Positions 17,273-26,280 are shown, numbered from the stretch's first letter. The stretch is DNA of 64,000 bases from Mesorhizobium sp. (GCA_004020875.1 SAPZ01000002.1:487226-551225), one strand, 5' to 3'. Translations and numbers: made by a program. The notes: generated by a model not told the origin, from the letters alone.

Positions 17273-18076
17273 TTGAGCGACATTTTCTCCAGGATCGAGC
17301 ATTCGCGCACCGCCGACGAGGTGGTGCAGCAGATCGAGAGCCTGATCCTCGAAGGCGTTCTTCGCACCGGCGACCGGCTGCCGGGCGAACGCGAGCTGGC
17401 GCGCCAGTTCGACGTGTCGCGACCGATCCTGCGCGACGCGCTGAAGGCGCTGGAGGGACGCGGGCTGCTGACGACGCGCCCCGGCGGCGGCACGCATGTC
17501 GCCGACGTCATCGGCCAGCTCTTCACCAAACCGGTGACGGACCTCATTTCCATGCACCGCAAGGCGGTGACCGACTATCTCGAGTACCGGCGCGAGATCG
17601 AGGCGGTGGCGGCCGAGTACGCGGCACGACGCGCGACGCCGGAGGATCTTAAGCTGCTCGACCGCATCATGGCGCGCATGGACGAGGCGCACCGCACCGG
17701 CGACTTCGACGACGAGGCTGAGATCGATGTCGAGTTCCATCATGCGGTGTGCGAGTGCGCGCACAACATCATCCTGCTGCACACGTTGCGCTCCTGCTAC
17801 CGGCTGCTGTCGGAAGGCGTATTCCAGAACCGGCTTCTGGTGTTCGGCGTGCCCGGCGCGCGCGAGGCGCTGCTCGAACAGCACCGAGCGATCCACACCG
17901 CGATCAAGGCCGGCGATCCGATCGCGGCGCGCAAGGCCGCGATGGACCACATCACCTATGTCGAGCGCTCGATGGCGGAAGCCGAGCGCAGCGGCGACTG
18001 GCAGCGCGTCTCCCGGCTGAGGCTGAGACAGCGCTCCGATGCCGGCGATATCGAACCCACACGCAAACGCTCCTAA
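17273..18076 (+). CDS. lldR: FadR/GntR-family regulator with FCD domain (LldR-like)
   Basis: A 267-residue repressor-type protein. The winged-helix domain covers residues about 10-75 (LPGERELARQFDVSRPILRDALKALEGRG). The FCD effector domain covers about 95-225, with a metal-site pattern including DVEFHHAVCECAHN and LLEQHRAIHTAI histidines. The start is a TTG codon; no in-frame ATG gives the conserved N-terminus. lldD follows after 24 bases, so this is probably the lactate-responsive regulator. The shared operator suggests it may also control glcD. Confidence 0.85.
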   Translation: MSDIFSRIEHSRTADEVVQQIESLILEGVLRTGDRLPGERELARQFDVSRPILRDALKALEGRGLLTTRPGGGTHVADVIGQLFTKPVTDLISMHRKAVTDYLEYRREIEAVAAEYAARRATPEDLKLLDRIMARMDEAHRTGDFDDEAEIDVEFHHAVCECAHNIILLHTLRSCYRLLSEGVFQNRLLVFGVPGAREALLEQHRAIHTAIKAGDPIAARKAAMDHITYVERSMAEAERSGDWQRVSRLRLRQRSDAGDIEPTRKRS

Positions 18077-18100
18077 GCACAGATTTAGCGGGGACCCATC

Positions 18101-19237
18101 ATGAGCGAAATCCTCACCATCGCCGATCTCAAGGATCTGGCACGCCGCAGGGTGCCGAAGATGTTCTTCGACTATGCCGATTCCGGCGCCTGGACGGAGA
18201 GCACCTACCGGGCTAACGAAGAGGACTTTGGCAGGATAAAATTCCGCCAGCGCGTGCTGGTCGACATGAGCAATCGCTCGCTGGAATCGGCCATGATCGG
18301 CCAGAAGGTGGCGATGCCGGTGGCACTCGCGCCGACCGGACTGACTGGCATGCAGCATGCCGACGGCGAGATGTTGGCGGCACAGGCGGCGGAAGCGTTC
18401 GGCGTTCCGTTCACGCTATCGACCATGAGCATCTGCTCGATCGAGGATGTCGCCTCGGTGACCAAAAAACCGTTCTGGTTCCAGCTCTACGTGCTGCGCG
18501 ACAAGGATTTCGTGCTCAACCTGATCGATCGCGCCAAGGCGGCGAAATGCTCGGCGCTGGTGCTGACGCTCGACCTGCAGATCCTGGGACAGCGCCACAA
18601 GGACGTGCGCAACGGTCTCTCGGCGCCGCCCAAGATGACGCTTGCCAACATCATCGATCTTGCGCTGAAGCCGCGCTGGTGCCTGGGCATCGCCGGCACC
18701 CCGCGCCGTACCTTCCGCAACATCGTCGGCCACGCAAAGGGCGTGGGGGACGTCTCCTCACTATCGTCCTGGACGAATGAGCAGTTCGATCCGCACCTGT
18801 CGTGGAAGGACGTCGCCTGGATCAAGGAGCGCTGGGGCGGCAAGCTGATCCTGAAGGGCATCCTCGACAAGGAAGACGCGCTGATGGCGGCCGAGACCGG
18901 CGCCGATGCGATCGTGGTCTCCAACCATGGCGGGCGTCAGCTCGACGGCGCGCCCTCCTCGATCTCGGTGCTGGAAGAAATCGCCGATGCGGTCGGCGAC
19001 AGGATCGAAGTCCATATGGACGGCGGCATCCGCTCCGGCCAGGACGTGCTCAAGGCGCTCTGCCTCGGCGCCAAGGGCACCTATATCGGCAGGCCGTTCC
19101 TTTACGGCCTCGGCGCGATGGGCAAGGACGGCGTCACCAAAGCGCTCGAAATCATCCGCAAGGAAATGGATGTCACAATGGCGCTGTGCGGCAAGCGGCT
19201 CGTCGCCGACATGGGCAAGGAGCAGCTGCGTCGCTAG
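18101..19237 (+). CDS. lldD: FMN-dependent alpha-hydroxyacid (L-lactate) dehydrogenase
   Basis: A 378-residue member of the FMN 2-hydroxyacid dehydrogenase family, which oxidises L-lactate to pyruvate at the membrane. Landmarks are FFDYADSGAWTESTY near residues 22-36, ALAPTGLTGMQHADGE near 74-89, WFQLYVLRDK and the active-site block VVSNHGGRQLDG (His and Arg) near 271-282. It is a TIM barrel ending in GGIRSGQDVLKAL and GRPFLYGLGAMG. Glycolate oxidase activity cannot be excluded from sequence. It is in an operon with the FadR-type gene just upstream. Confidence 0.92.
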   Translation: MSEILTIADLKDLARRRVPKMFFDYADSGAWTESTYRANEEDFGRIKFRQRVLVDMSNRSLESAMIGQKVAMPVALAPTGLTGMQHADGEMLAAQAAEAFGVPFTLSTMSICSIEDVASVTKKPFWFQLYVLRDKDFVLNLIDRAKAAKCSALVLTLDLQILGQRHKDVRNGLSAPPKMTLANIIDLALKPRWCLGIAGTPRRTFRNIVGHAKGVGDVSSLSSWTNEQFDPHLSWKDVAWIKERWGGKLILKGILDKEDALMAAETGADAIVVSNHGGRQLDGAPSSISVLEEIADAVGDRIEVHMDGGIRSGQDVLKALCLGAKGTYIGRPFLYGLGAMGKDGVTKALEIIRKEMDVTMALCGKRLVADMGKEQLRR

Positions 19238-19325
19238 GTAGAGCCGAGATCGCACGGATCGGTTGCGTCGCTAGGGCGTTGTTCATCGATCGGCACTAGG
19301 CTTGGCTCAACTGTGCCGCGGGAAC

Positions 19326-20102
19326 ATGTCCACCTTGACCGAAACCGGCATCCACTACCTCGACGCACGCGGGCCGGACGGCTTGCGGCTTTACGCCATC
19401 GGCGATGTGCATGGACGCCAGGACCTGCTCGCCGCCATGCACCGACGCATCGCGAGCGAACTGGAATATGCGTCCGGATCCGACTGGCGCATCGTCCATC
19501 TCGGCGACTATGTCGACCGCGGTCCGGATTCAAAGAGCGTCATCGATTTCCTGATCGAGGCGCGCAAGCGCGATCCGCGCAACATCATGCTCGCCGGCAA
19601 CCACGATATCGGCATGCTCGAATTCCTCGCCGACGCCGAGCCGGACGGCCTGTTCATGAATTATGGCGGCATCCAGACGGCGCAGTCCTATGGCGTGGAC
19701 CTCGTCCGCGACGCCCATTGGTACGGCAAGGCGGGGACCGTCGCGCGCGGACACGCCGCGCTGGTGAAAGCGGTGCCGCGCAACCATGTCGATTTCCTGC
19801 AATCGCTGACGTTTTCGGTCAGTTTCGGCGACTTCTTCTTCTGCCATGCCGGGATAAGGCCGGGCGTGCCGCTCGACCGCCAGAACCAGCAGGACCTGAT
19901 CTGGATCCGCGATGCCTTCCACGATCACCAGGAGCTCTTTTCAAAGGTGATCGTGCACGGGCACACGCCCGTCCCGGAAGCCGAGGTGAAGGCCAACCGC
20001 GTCAATGTCGACACGCTCGCCTGGAAATCGGGGATGCTGAGCGCGCTCGCCATTAACGGCGGCGACAAGCAGATCATCGACGTGCAAGGCAAAGCGCTCT
20101 AA
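19326..20102 (+). CDS. metallophosphoesterase (PP2A/bis(5'-nucleosyl)-tetraphosphatase-like)
   Basis: A 258-residue PPP-type phosphoesterase. All metal-site blocks are present: GDVHGRQDLL near residues 23-32, GDYVDRGPDS near 59-68, GNHD near 90-93, CHAGIRPG, and the late VHGHTP. Such proteins act on protein phosphates or on dinucleoside polyphosphates; the substrate cannot be told here. I chose the ATG at 19326 over an upstream TTG. It stands alone, about 90 bases after lldD. Confidence 0.88.
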   Translation: MSTLTETGIHYLDARGPDGLRLYAIGDVHGRQDLLAAMHRRIASELEYASGSDWRIVHLGDYVDRGPDSKSVIDFLIEARKRDPRNIMLAGNHDIGMLEFLADAEPDGLFMNYGGIQTAQSYGVDLVRDAHWYGKAGTVARGHAALVKAVPRNHVDFLQSLTFSVSFGDFFFCHAGIRPGVPLDRQNQQDLIWIRDAFHDHQELFSKVIVHGHTPVPEAEVKANRVNVDTLAWKSGMLSALAINGGDKQIIDVQGKAL

Positions 20103-20142
20103 GCGCAGTCCCGGCGCGGCCTGCTTCCGATTTTGATCGGGC

Positions 20143-20283
20143 TTAGTCGAGCGAGGCGGTGACGCCGTAGCCGTCGACGGCCCGGTGGTTGGTCGCTGCG
20201 TCGGCGGCATAAATGCCAAGGCCGCAGAGCACGATGGCAGACAGCATGACAAAAGACAGGAGAGCTGCTTTCACGGACGTCAT
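20143..20283 (-). CDS. very small secreted or single-pass protein, unknown function
   Basis: A 46-codon frame with AGAG just before the ATG at 20283. The peptide begins MTSVKAALLSFVMLSAIVL and ends with a short polar tail (HRAVDGYGVTASLD). That is a signal-peptide-like hydrophobic segment plus a 20-residue mature tail. Similar tiny proteins occur in Mesorhizobium genomes, but I cannot name this one. It is convergent with the phosphoesterase gene. Confidence 0.45.
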   Translation of the reverse strand: MTSVKAALLSFVMLSAIVLCGLGIYAADAATNHRAVDGYGVTASLD

Positions 20284-20568
20284 CTCTGGTTAAGCTTTTT
20301 GCATCTGGGCACGAGGCGGTTACCAATGCGTTGAAACGATAAAATGCGTCTCAATGTTTCGACGAATTCGCGCTTCTAAGCAGATTCTGTATCGCCGGTG
20401 TGTCGGCTGGATCACACAAAAGGTTCATGGCGGTTGCACCGGCGATACAAAGCGCGCCCTCTTAGGGGAGCGGCCGGACACAAACCAAGAAAGAAGAGCG
20501 TTATCCCCAGGCGCAGGCGCTGAAGCGTGCCAATTATGCCACGCTGCGGTCGATGAGGGGTTCGACCA

Positions 20569-21267
20569 TCAGATTGTCGCCACCCAGGCGCGGGCTATCG
20601 CCAGGCCGGCGGCGTCGGCGGCGGGCCCGTTGCGGGCTATCTCGTCATCGAGCTTGCCGGCCCAATCTGGATGGCGCTCGGCGATGAGCGATGCGAAGCA
20701 ACTGCTCCAGTCGCGCGCCATCGGGGTATCCACCTCGAAATGGAACTGGAAGCCATAGGCCGCACGGCCTAGGCGGAACGCCTGGTTTTCGGCGACCACG
20801 CTGCCTGCCAGCCGCACGGCGTTTTCCGGCAGGCCGAACGTGTCGTCATGCCATTCGAAAATGGGGAAGCTCTCGGGCAAGGCGCCCAGAACCGGGTCCG
20901 ACTTCGCGTCCGGCGTCAGCGACACTTTGTGCCAGCCGAACTCGGTGGCGCCGCCGATCTGGTTCGTGCCGCCGAAGGCGCGCGCCAGAAGCTGGCTGCC
21001 GAGGCAAATGCCGAGCACCGAGCGATCCTTGTCGGCGAAATCGCGCGTCAGGTCGATCAATGCGGGAAAGTAAGGGCAAATCTGATCGTCGAGCGCGTTC
21101 TGGGCGCCGCCGAGCACGACGATCGCGTCGTGCTCGCTGCTGTCCTGCGGCAATGCTTCGCCGTGATAGGGCTTACGCAGGTCGATGTCGGCGCCGGCTT
21201 CCACGAGCGCGGCGCCGATCTGGCCAAGGCCCTCATTGTCGAAATTCTGGACGACCAAAACCCGCAT
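20569..21267 (-). CDS. class I glutamine amidotransferase-like protein
   Basis: A 232-residue stand-alone GATase1 domain (GMP-synthase-like). The nucleophile elbow GICLGSQLLA places the catalytic Cys at residue 88, and the FQFHFEVD segment supplies the His/Glu pair. Such proteins include gamma-glutamyl-polyamine hydrolases and amidotransferases with unknown partners. No synthetase partner lies next to it. It is divergent from the gene at 21354, with 86 bases between start codons. Confidence 0.85.
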   Translation of the reverse strand: MRVLVVQNFDNEGLGQIGAALVEAGADIDLRKPYHGEALPQDSSEHDAIVVLGGAQNALDDQICPYFPALIDLTRDFADKDRSVLGICLGSQLLARAFGGTNQIGGATEFGWHKVSLTPDAKSDPVLGALPESFPIFEWHDDTFGLPENAVRLAGSVVAENQAFRLGRAAYGFQFHFEVDTPMARDWSSCFASLIAERHPDWAGKLDDEIARNGPAADAAGLAIARAWVATI

Positions 21268-21353
21268 CGAAAACCTGCTGACATTAAAATGCTGTGCCGA
21301 GCGATATCATGCAGCTCGCGTTTCAGCCAAGATGCGGCTCGAGAGAGAAAGCT

Positions 21354-21998
21354 ATGCCACTGCAGAACCGGGTCGATCCCTTCGGCGTCATCCGTGCCAT
21401 GCCGGAGCGCGGCCTGTTCACCGGCAATCGCGGCATCATCCATGATCCGGAGACGAAAACGCTGCTGAAGAAGCGCTGGGCCTTGCAGGCCTGGATCATC
21501 TGCCTGTGCCAGTTTCGAAATGCGCGGCGCGAACCGATGGGCCGCAACAGGGGAGGAAAAGCCGGCTGGACCGAGTTGTTCTTCCTCGACGAGGTGACGG
21601 CATTGGCTGCGGGCCACCGGCCCTGCTTCTTCTGCCGGCGCGAGCGGGCGACCGATTTCGTGAGCCGTTTCGGCAAGGCCTTCGGCATCCCAGAGACCCG
21701 CGCGCCGATGGTCGACAAACAGCTGCACAGGGAACGGCTGGCTTCAGGCGGACAGCCGCCTCCCGTAACCGTGCCGGAGCTCAGGGACTTGCCCGATGGA
21801 GCGATGATCGCGGACGGCGACACAGCCTATGCGCTGCGTTCCGGCAGGGCACTTGAATGGTCCTTCGCGGGCTACGCCGGTCCAATCGCCTTCGATCGCT
21901 TTGCCGGACGGCCGCTGCGCGTGCTGACGCCGGCAACCACCATCGCGGTGCTGCGGCAAGGCTTTGCCCCGGCCTGGCATTCGACCGCCGATACTTGA
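21354..21998 (+). CDS. conserved protein of unknown function with a CxxC motif
   Basis: A 214-residue protein from the ATG at 21354, preceded by GAGAGAGAAA. It starts [20 protein letters not shown] and contains [35 protein letters not shown] (a CxxC pair near residues 92-95 that may bind metal) and a C-terminal [18 protein letters not shown] have the impression it is conserved in Rhizobiales without a named domain. Its stop is 31 bases before rsmE, so the two may be co-transcribed; a nucleic-acid-related role is only a guess. Confidence 0.65.
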   Translation: MPLQNRVDPFGVIRAMPERGLFTGNRGIIHDPETKTLLKKRWALQAWIICLCQFRNARREPMGRNRGGKAGWTELFFLDEVTALAAGHRPCFFCRRERATDFVSRFGKAFGIPETRAPMVDKQLHRERLASGGQPPPVTVPELRDLPDGAMIADGDTAYALRSGRALEWSFAGYAGPIAFDRFAGRPLRVLTPATTIAVLRQGFAPAWHSTADT

Positions 21999-22029
21999 CG
22001 ATACCCGTCGCCTCGCCCATTGGTCGACC

Positions 22030-22764
22030 ATGCGCGCCAACTACAAAATGCAGCGGCTGTTCGTGCCGGACGATCTTGGACCCGGCCTCGAATTCGACGC
22101 CGGACAGCAGCAAAGTCATTATCTCGCCCATGTGCTGCGGCTCGGCGAAGGCGCCGAGGTTCTTTTGTTCAATGGCCGCGACGGTGAATGGTCGGCTGCG
22201 ATTGCCGCCAGATCCAAGAAGGCGGTCCGGCTGAAAGTGCTGGAGCTACAGCGGCCGCAGCCGCCGCTGCCCGACCTCGTCTATTGCTTCGCGCCGCTGA
22301 AGCAGGGCAGGCTCGACTACCTGGTGCAGAAGGCCGTCGAGATGGGCGCCGGCATATTGCAGCCCGTCATCACCCAGCACACGCAGGTGGCAAAGCCGGG
22401 CATCGAGCGCCTGCGCGCCAATGTCGTCGAAGCGGCCGAGCAATGCGGCATACTGGCGGTGCCGGAAGTGCGCGAAGCAGAGAAGCTAGAGAGGCTGCTC
22501 GCCAGTTGGGACAGGAAGCGGCGGTTGATCTTCTGCGACGAGGACGCCTCGACCAACAATCCGCTGCCGGCCCTGCAAGCGGTAAGTGAGAAGAAACTTG
22601 CGCTTCTGGTCGGTCCGGAAGGCGGATTTTCCGAGGACGAGCGCAAGATGCTGAGGGCCTTGCCTTTCGTCACCGCCATCCCGCTCGGACCGCGCATCCT
22701 GCGCGCCGACACGGCGGCGGTGGCGGCACTTGCCGCGATCCAGGCGACGATCGGCGACTGGTAA
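22030..22764 (+). CDS. rsmE: 16S rRNA (uracil-1498-N3)-methyltransferase
   Basis: A 244-residue SPOUT-class methyltransferase that methylates U1498 in the decoding region of 16S rRNA. The N-terminal PUA-like part ([30 protein letters not shown]) covers about residues 7-60. The knotted SAM-binding domain has [13 protein letters not shown] near 195-207 and [18 protein letters not shown] near 217-234. The ATG at 22030 gives the expected start. Confidence 0.95.
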   Translation: MRANYKMQRLFVPDDLGPGLEFDAGQQQSHYLAHVLRLGEGAEVLLFNGRDGEWSAAIAARSKKAVRLKVLELQRPQPPLPDLVYCFAPLKQGRLDYLVQKAVEMGAGILQPVITQHTQVAKPGIERLRANVVEAAEQCGILAVPEVREAEKLERLLASWDRKRRLIFCDEDASTNNPLPALQAVSEKKLALLVGPEGGFSEDERKMLRALPFVTAIPLGPRILRADTAAVAALAAIQATIGDW

Positions 22765-22971
22765 TCAAATCCTGTTGAGGCGTGGCTCAGGATTTTTTGC
22801 TTGATCGGCCGCGGGCATTTCGTCCATCTAGCGCCGGCGGCCGTCCGGCCTCTGCAGCACTGCGCCTCCTTTTCGTGGAGCAAAGGGCGCTGTAACACTT
22901 AAAAGACTTGCGCAGGACGTCCAGCGGAAATCGGTCCCGGTTTTCGGAAATCATGCGCACGGAGGGGCGAG

Positions 22972-24345
22972 ATGGCGCGCGACACAACCGATACCCAGCC
23001 CATCGAAGGCATCGACGAACTGGTCGGCTATCTGGCTGCCGGCAACAAGCCGCGCGACAAATGGCGCATCGGCACCGAGCACGAGAAATTCCCCTTCTAT
23101 GTCGACGGCAACGCGCCGGTGCCTTACGGCGGCGAGCGCGGCATCCGCGCCATCCTTGAAGGCATGCAGCAGAAGCTTGGCTGGGACCCGATCATGGACG
23201 CCGGCCGCATCATCGGCCTTGTCGAGCCGACGGGACAGGGCGCGATCTCGCTGGAGCCAGGCGGCCAGTTCGAGCTTTCCGGCGCGCCGCTGGAATCGAT
23301 CCACCAGACCTGTCGCGAGGGCAACGCGCATCTGGCGCAGGTGCGCGAGATCGCCGAGCCGCTCGGCATCCGCTTCCTCGGCCTCGGCGGTAGCCCGAAA
23401 TGGTCGCTGGCCGACACGCCGAAAATGCCGAAATCGCGCTACGAGATCATGACGCGATACATGCCGAAGGTCGGCACCAAGGGCCTCGACATGATGTACC
23501 GCACCTGCACGATCCAAGTGAATCTCGACTTCGAGAGCGAAACCGACATGCGCCGCAAGATGCAGGTGTCGCTGAAGCTGCAGCCGCTGTCGACGGCGCT
23601 GTTTGCCAACTCGCCCTTCACCGAAAGCCGGCCGAACGGGCTGCAGAGCTGGCGCGGCGACATCTGGCGCGACACAGACAACCAGCGTTCCGGCATGCTC
23701 GAATTCTGCTTCTCGCCCGATTTCGGCTTTGCCGACTATGTCGAATGGGCGCTCGACGTGCCGATGTATTTCGTCATCCGCGACGGCCATTATCACGACA
23801 TGACGCGCTACACCTTCCGCCAGTTCATGGCGGGCGCGGCGCACAATGAAATCCCAGACGGCCTGCCGACGATGGGCGACTGGGCAAATCACCTGTCGAC
23901 CCTGTTCCCCGACGTGCGGCTGAAGCGCTTTCTCGAAATGCGCGGCGCCGATGGCGGCCCGTGGCGGCGCATCTGCGCGCTTCCCGCCTTCTGGGTCGGG
24001 CTGCTTTATGACGAGCAGGCGCTGGACGCCGCCGAGGCGCTGACCGCAAGCTGGACCTATGGGGAAGCACTGGCGATGCGCAACACCGTGCCGGAGCTTG
24101 GCATCGCGGCGCCGTTCCGCAACGCCAGCTTGCGCGACGTCGCCCGCGACGTGCTCGCAATCTCCCGCATGGGACTGAAGAACCGCGGCAAGAAGAATCG
24201 CGACGGTTACGACGAGACGTCGTTCCTCAACACGCTGGATGAAGTCGTGTCGCGCGGCACCACCAGCGCCGAGGAGATGCTGTCGGCTTACCACACGCGC
24301 TGGGGCGGTTCGATCGAGCCCGTGTTCATGGAATATGCCTATTAA
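22972..24345 (+). CDS. gshA: glutamate-cysteine ligase (plant/alphaproteobacterial type)
   Basis: A 457-residue gamma-glutamylcysteine synthetase of the group shared by plants and alphaproteobacteria, which makes the first intermediate of glutathione. It contains KWRIGTEHEKFPFY near residues 30-43 (glutamate and metal site), GAISLEPGGQFELSG near 84-98 and MYRTCTIQVNLDFESE. A strong GGAGGGGCGAG site precedes the ATG. Length is normal. In rhizobia glutathione supports stress resistance and symbiosis. Confidence 0.94.
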   Translation: MARDTTDTQPIEGIDELVGYLAAGNKPRDKWRIGTEHEKFPFYVDGNAPVPYGGERGIRAILEGMQQKLGWDPIMDAGRIIGLVEPTGQGAISLEPGGQFELSGAPLESIHQTCREGNAHLAQVREIAEPLGIRFLGLGGSPKWSLADTPKMPKSRYEIMTRYMPKVGTKGLDMMYRTCTIQVNLDFESETDMRRKMQVSLKLQPLSTALFANSPFTESRPNGLQSWRGDIWRDTDNQRSGMLEFCFSPDFGFADYVEWALDVPMYFVIRDGHYHDMTRYTFRQFMAGAAHNEIPDGLPTMGDWANHLSTLFPDVRLKRFLEMRGADGGPWRRICALPAFWVGLLYDEQALDAAEALTASWTYGEALAMRNTVPELGIAAPFRNASLRDVARDVLAISRMGLKNRGKKNRDGYDETSFLNTLDEVVSRGTTSAEEMLSAYHTRWGGSIEPVFMEYAY

Positions 24346-24446
24346 CCGTCGGCTACTCGCTACGCGGTTGGTTGGTAAAAGCCGCTTCAATCAGTGATCG
24401 AAACGAACTAGTCTTTTCCGGCGAGGACACTGCCGGAGGAGACCCC

Positions 24447-25466
24447 ATGCCTTCCCTGTTCGACATTTTTGCCCAAGCCCAGAATGGCGCCGGCATGCAG
24501 GCGCTGGCCCAGCAATATGGGCTTTCGATGCAGCAGACGCAGGCCGCGGTCCAGGCGCTGCTGCCCGCCTTCTCGCAGGGGCTCCAGCGCAACACCGCCG
24601 ACCCCTACGGGATGGGCGCCTTCATGACAGCGATGGCGAGTGGGCAGCACGCCAAATATTTCGAGGATGCGACAAGGGCCTTTTCGCCGCAAGGCATCGA
24701 TGAGGGCAACGGCATTCTCGGCCATCTGTTCGGCTCGAAGGACCTGTCGCGCGCCGTGGCGAACCAGGCCGCGCAGGCGACGGGGCTCAGCCAGCAGGTG
24801 CTGCAGCAGATGCTGCCGGCCATGGCCTCGATGATGATGGGCGGGCTGTTCAAGCAGACCAACAATCAATTGACCGGGGGGCAGATGCAGGCCGGCGGTT
24901 TCGGCGGCACCGGCAATCCGCTCGGCGAAATCATCGAGCAGATGATGCGGCAGGGCGGTCTCGCGCCGTCACCGCAAACGCGGCAGGCGCCGGCGCCCAA
25001 TCCTTATGGCGAGAATCCGCTCGGCAAGGTGCTGCAGGACATGTTCGGCGGAGGTGCGGCGCAGCCGCAAGGTCAACCACAGCAGGCGCCCAATCCCTAT
25101 GGCGAGAACCCGCTTGGCAAGGTGCTGCAGGATATGTTCGGCGGCGGCGCGCAGTCGCAAGGCCTGCCCCAGCAGACGCAAAGCCCCTATGGCGACAATC
25201 CGCTCGGCAAAATCTTCGAGGAGATGTTGCGCCAGGGCGGCGGCTTCGGCGTGCCGGGCGGGCAGACGGCGCCGCAGCCGCAACAGCGCCAGCCGCAGCA
25301 GAGCGCGCCGCAACAGCCGCAGACCAACCCGAGCGGCCGGCCGCGAAATCCCTTCGACGACATCTTCGGCAAGATGTTCGAGACGGGCGCGCAGCAGCGC
25401 GACGAATATGAGAAGAGTGTCGGCACGATCTTCGACCAGTTCAAGCGCGACATGGATCGGCGGTAG
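24447..25466 (+). CDS. DUF937 domain protein with C-terminal tandem repeats
   Basis: A 339-residue protein. Residues 1-140 match DUF937 (LAQQYGLSMQQTQAAVQALLPAF, then GNGILGHLFGSKDLSRAVANQ), a helical family near YidB whose function is unknown. Residues about 155-290 are low in complexity. They contain four versions of a unit NPYGENPLGKVLQDMFGGG, two of them identical over 19 residues, joined by Gln/Pro-rich linkers. GGAGGAGACC lies just before the ATG at 24447. The repeats suggest slippage-driven variation in length. Confidence 0.8.
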   Translation: MPSLFDIFAQAQNGAGMQALAQQYGLSMQQTQAAVQALLPAFSQGLQRNTADPYGMGAFMTAMASGQHAKYFEDATRAFSPQGIDEGNGILGHLFGSKDLSRAVANQAAQATGLSQQVLQQMLPAMASMMMGGLFKQTNNQLTGGQMQAGGFGGTGNPLGEIIEQMMRQGGLAPSPQTRQAPAPNPYGENPLGKVLQDMFGGGAAQPQGQPQQAPNPYGENPLGKVLQDMFGGGAQSQGLPQQTQSPYGDNPLGKIFEEMLRQGGGFGVPGGQTAPQPQQRQPQQSAPQQPQTNPSGRPRNPFDDIFGKMFETGAQQRDEYEKSVGTIFDQFKRDMDRR

Positions 25467-25486
25467 GTCGCGCGCCGACCGCGAGG

Positions 25487-25651
25487 TCGTCATCCACGGG
25501 CGGAGCGACGCGAAGCGGAGCGTAGACCCGAGGATCCATGCCGTTACCTTCCCCGAAGGGTGCCGCGGAGCAGAATTCTGCACAGTTGCGGCACGTCAAG
25601 GGTCACGGCATGCCTGCGCGCTTCGCTCCTTGCTCCGCCCTAGAACGACGA
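25487..25651. repeat. palindromic intergenic repeat with GGGCGGAGC / GCTCCGCCC arms
   Basis: The left arm is about 25487-25547 and the right arm about 25600-25651. They share, in inverted orientation, GGGCGGAGC, the GCGAAGCG core and CATGCCGT(T/G)AC, with gaps. This is a third repeat family in the window, typical in layout of Mesorhizobium intergenic repeats. Confidence 0.65.
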
Positions 25652-25659
25652 ACCAAAAG

Positions 25660-25692
25660 AAAAATGCCCGGTCCTGGAGGAGGAACCGGGCA
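25660..25692 (-). terminator. terminator hairpin with CCTCCTCC loop, 3' of the DUF1127 gene
   Basis: On the minus strand TGCCCGGT...ACCGGGCA (8-bp stem, 25665-25692) encloses a loop containing CCTCCTCC. It is followed by TTTTTCTTTT, a classic Rho-independent terminator. The CCUCCUCC loop resembles the anti-Shine-Dalgarno loops of cuckoo/CcsR RNAs, which in Rhodobacter are linked to a DUF1127 gene. Confidence 0.75.
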
Positions 25693-25807
25693 ATGTGCAG
25701 GCTGGCCGGCGGGGAACCGGCAGGGAGTGTGGGAGCCTGCATGAACTTGGTCGCGCCAAGCGGCGAAAAGGTTCAGCGCGACCGGAAATCCAGGGAAAAG
25801 CCGCCCT

Positions 25808-26098
25808 TCAGCCTACCTGACGGGCAAGGTCCTCGATCGTGTCGGCGCGCTCGCTGGCGATCGCGCGCAGCTTCGCAGTCGGATCGCGGCCGAACGGCAC
25901 GGCGACGGCGACATGAAGGTCGCCGCGCGTCAGGCCGATATCTGCAAGCTCGGCGTCCGACATCTCGCCGAGGCGATAGAAGGCACGACGGTTTTTCCAG
26001 GCGCGGTAGCTGTTGGCGATAGCATTGACCACAAGCATCGCAACGGCCGGACGCGTGGTGATGCGCGGGGTCTCGGAGGCGAATTCAATCGTGGTCAT
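25808..26098 (-). CDS. DUF1127 small protein
   Basis: A 96-residue protein with a C-terminal DUF1127 (YjiS-like) helix block: YRAWKNRRAFYRLGEMSDAELADIGLTRGDL, near residues 31-61. DUF1127 proteins are small, arginine-rich and in some alphaproteobacteria bind RNA or affect RNA turnover and stress or phosphate responses. It is divergent from a VtlR/LsrB-like LysR gene. In Brucella and Agrobacterium that regulator type activates several DUF1127 genes, so direct control across 26099-26280 is likely. Confidence 0.85.
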   Translation of the reverse strand: MTTIEFASETPRITTRPAVAMLVVNAIANSYRAWKNRRAFYRLGEMSDAELADIGLTRGDLHVAVAVPFGRDPTAKLRAIASERADTIEDLARQVG

Positions 26099-26280
26099 GT
26101 CAGTCTCTCCTTCCAGGAGTCGAGCGGACGAAACCGGGCAAGCGGCGCCTTGGGAGAAGCGCCGCTACGGTTTCCATTCACATGCCTTCATGTGGACAAT
26201 GGCAATTTGCCATCGTGCGATTGATTAATCCAACGAATGTTTTTAATCTCTAGCATCAACATCAATGATAGGTTGGACCG
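26099..26280. promoter_or_regulatory. divergent control region between the DUF1127 and LysR genes
   Basis: A 182-bp region holding both promoters. It is AT-richer than its surroundings near 26195-26270 (TGATTAATCCAACGAATG and TTTTTAATCTCTAGCATC). LysR regulators normally bind T-N11-A boxes in such divergent regions; I cannot single out one box with confidence. Confidence 0.4.

Larger units (their letters stand above)
25467..25807. other. 341-bp intergenic stretch with a palindromic repeat and a CCTCCTCC-loop terminator
   Basis: It lies between two genes with converging 3' ends. It contains the palindromic element at 25487-25651 and the minus-strand hairpin at 25660-25692. The part nearest the DUF1127 gene is its 3' untranslated region on the minus strand. 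No gene is seen. Confidence 0.6.

Noticed and set aside
22951-24390. 479-codon minus-strand frame antisense to gshA
   Set aside because: gshA is intact and has a strong ribosome-binding site; the antisense frame has no recognisable domain.
26099-26280. A specific T-N11-A LysR box
   Set aside because: Several weak matches exist in this AT-rich stretch and none stands out, so only the region is annotated.
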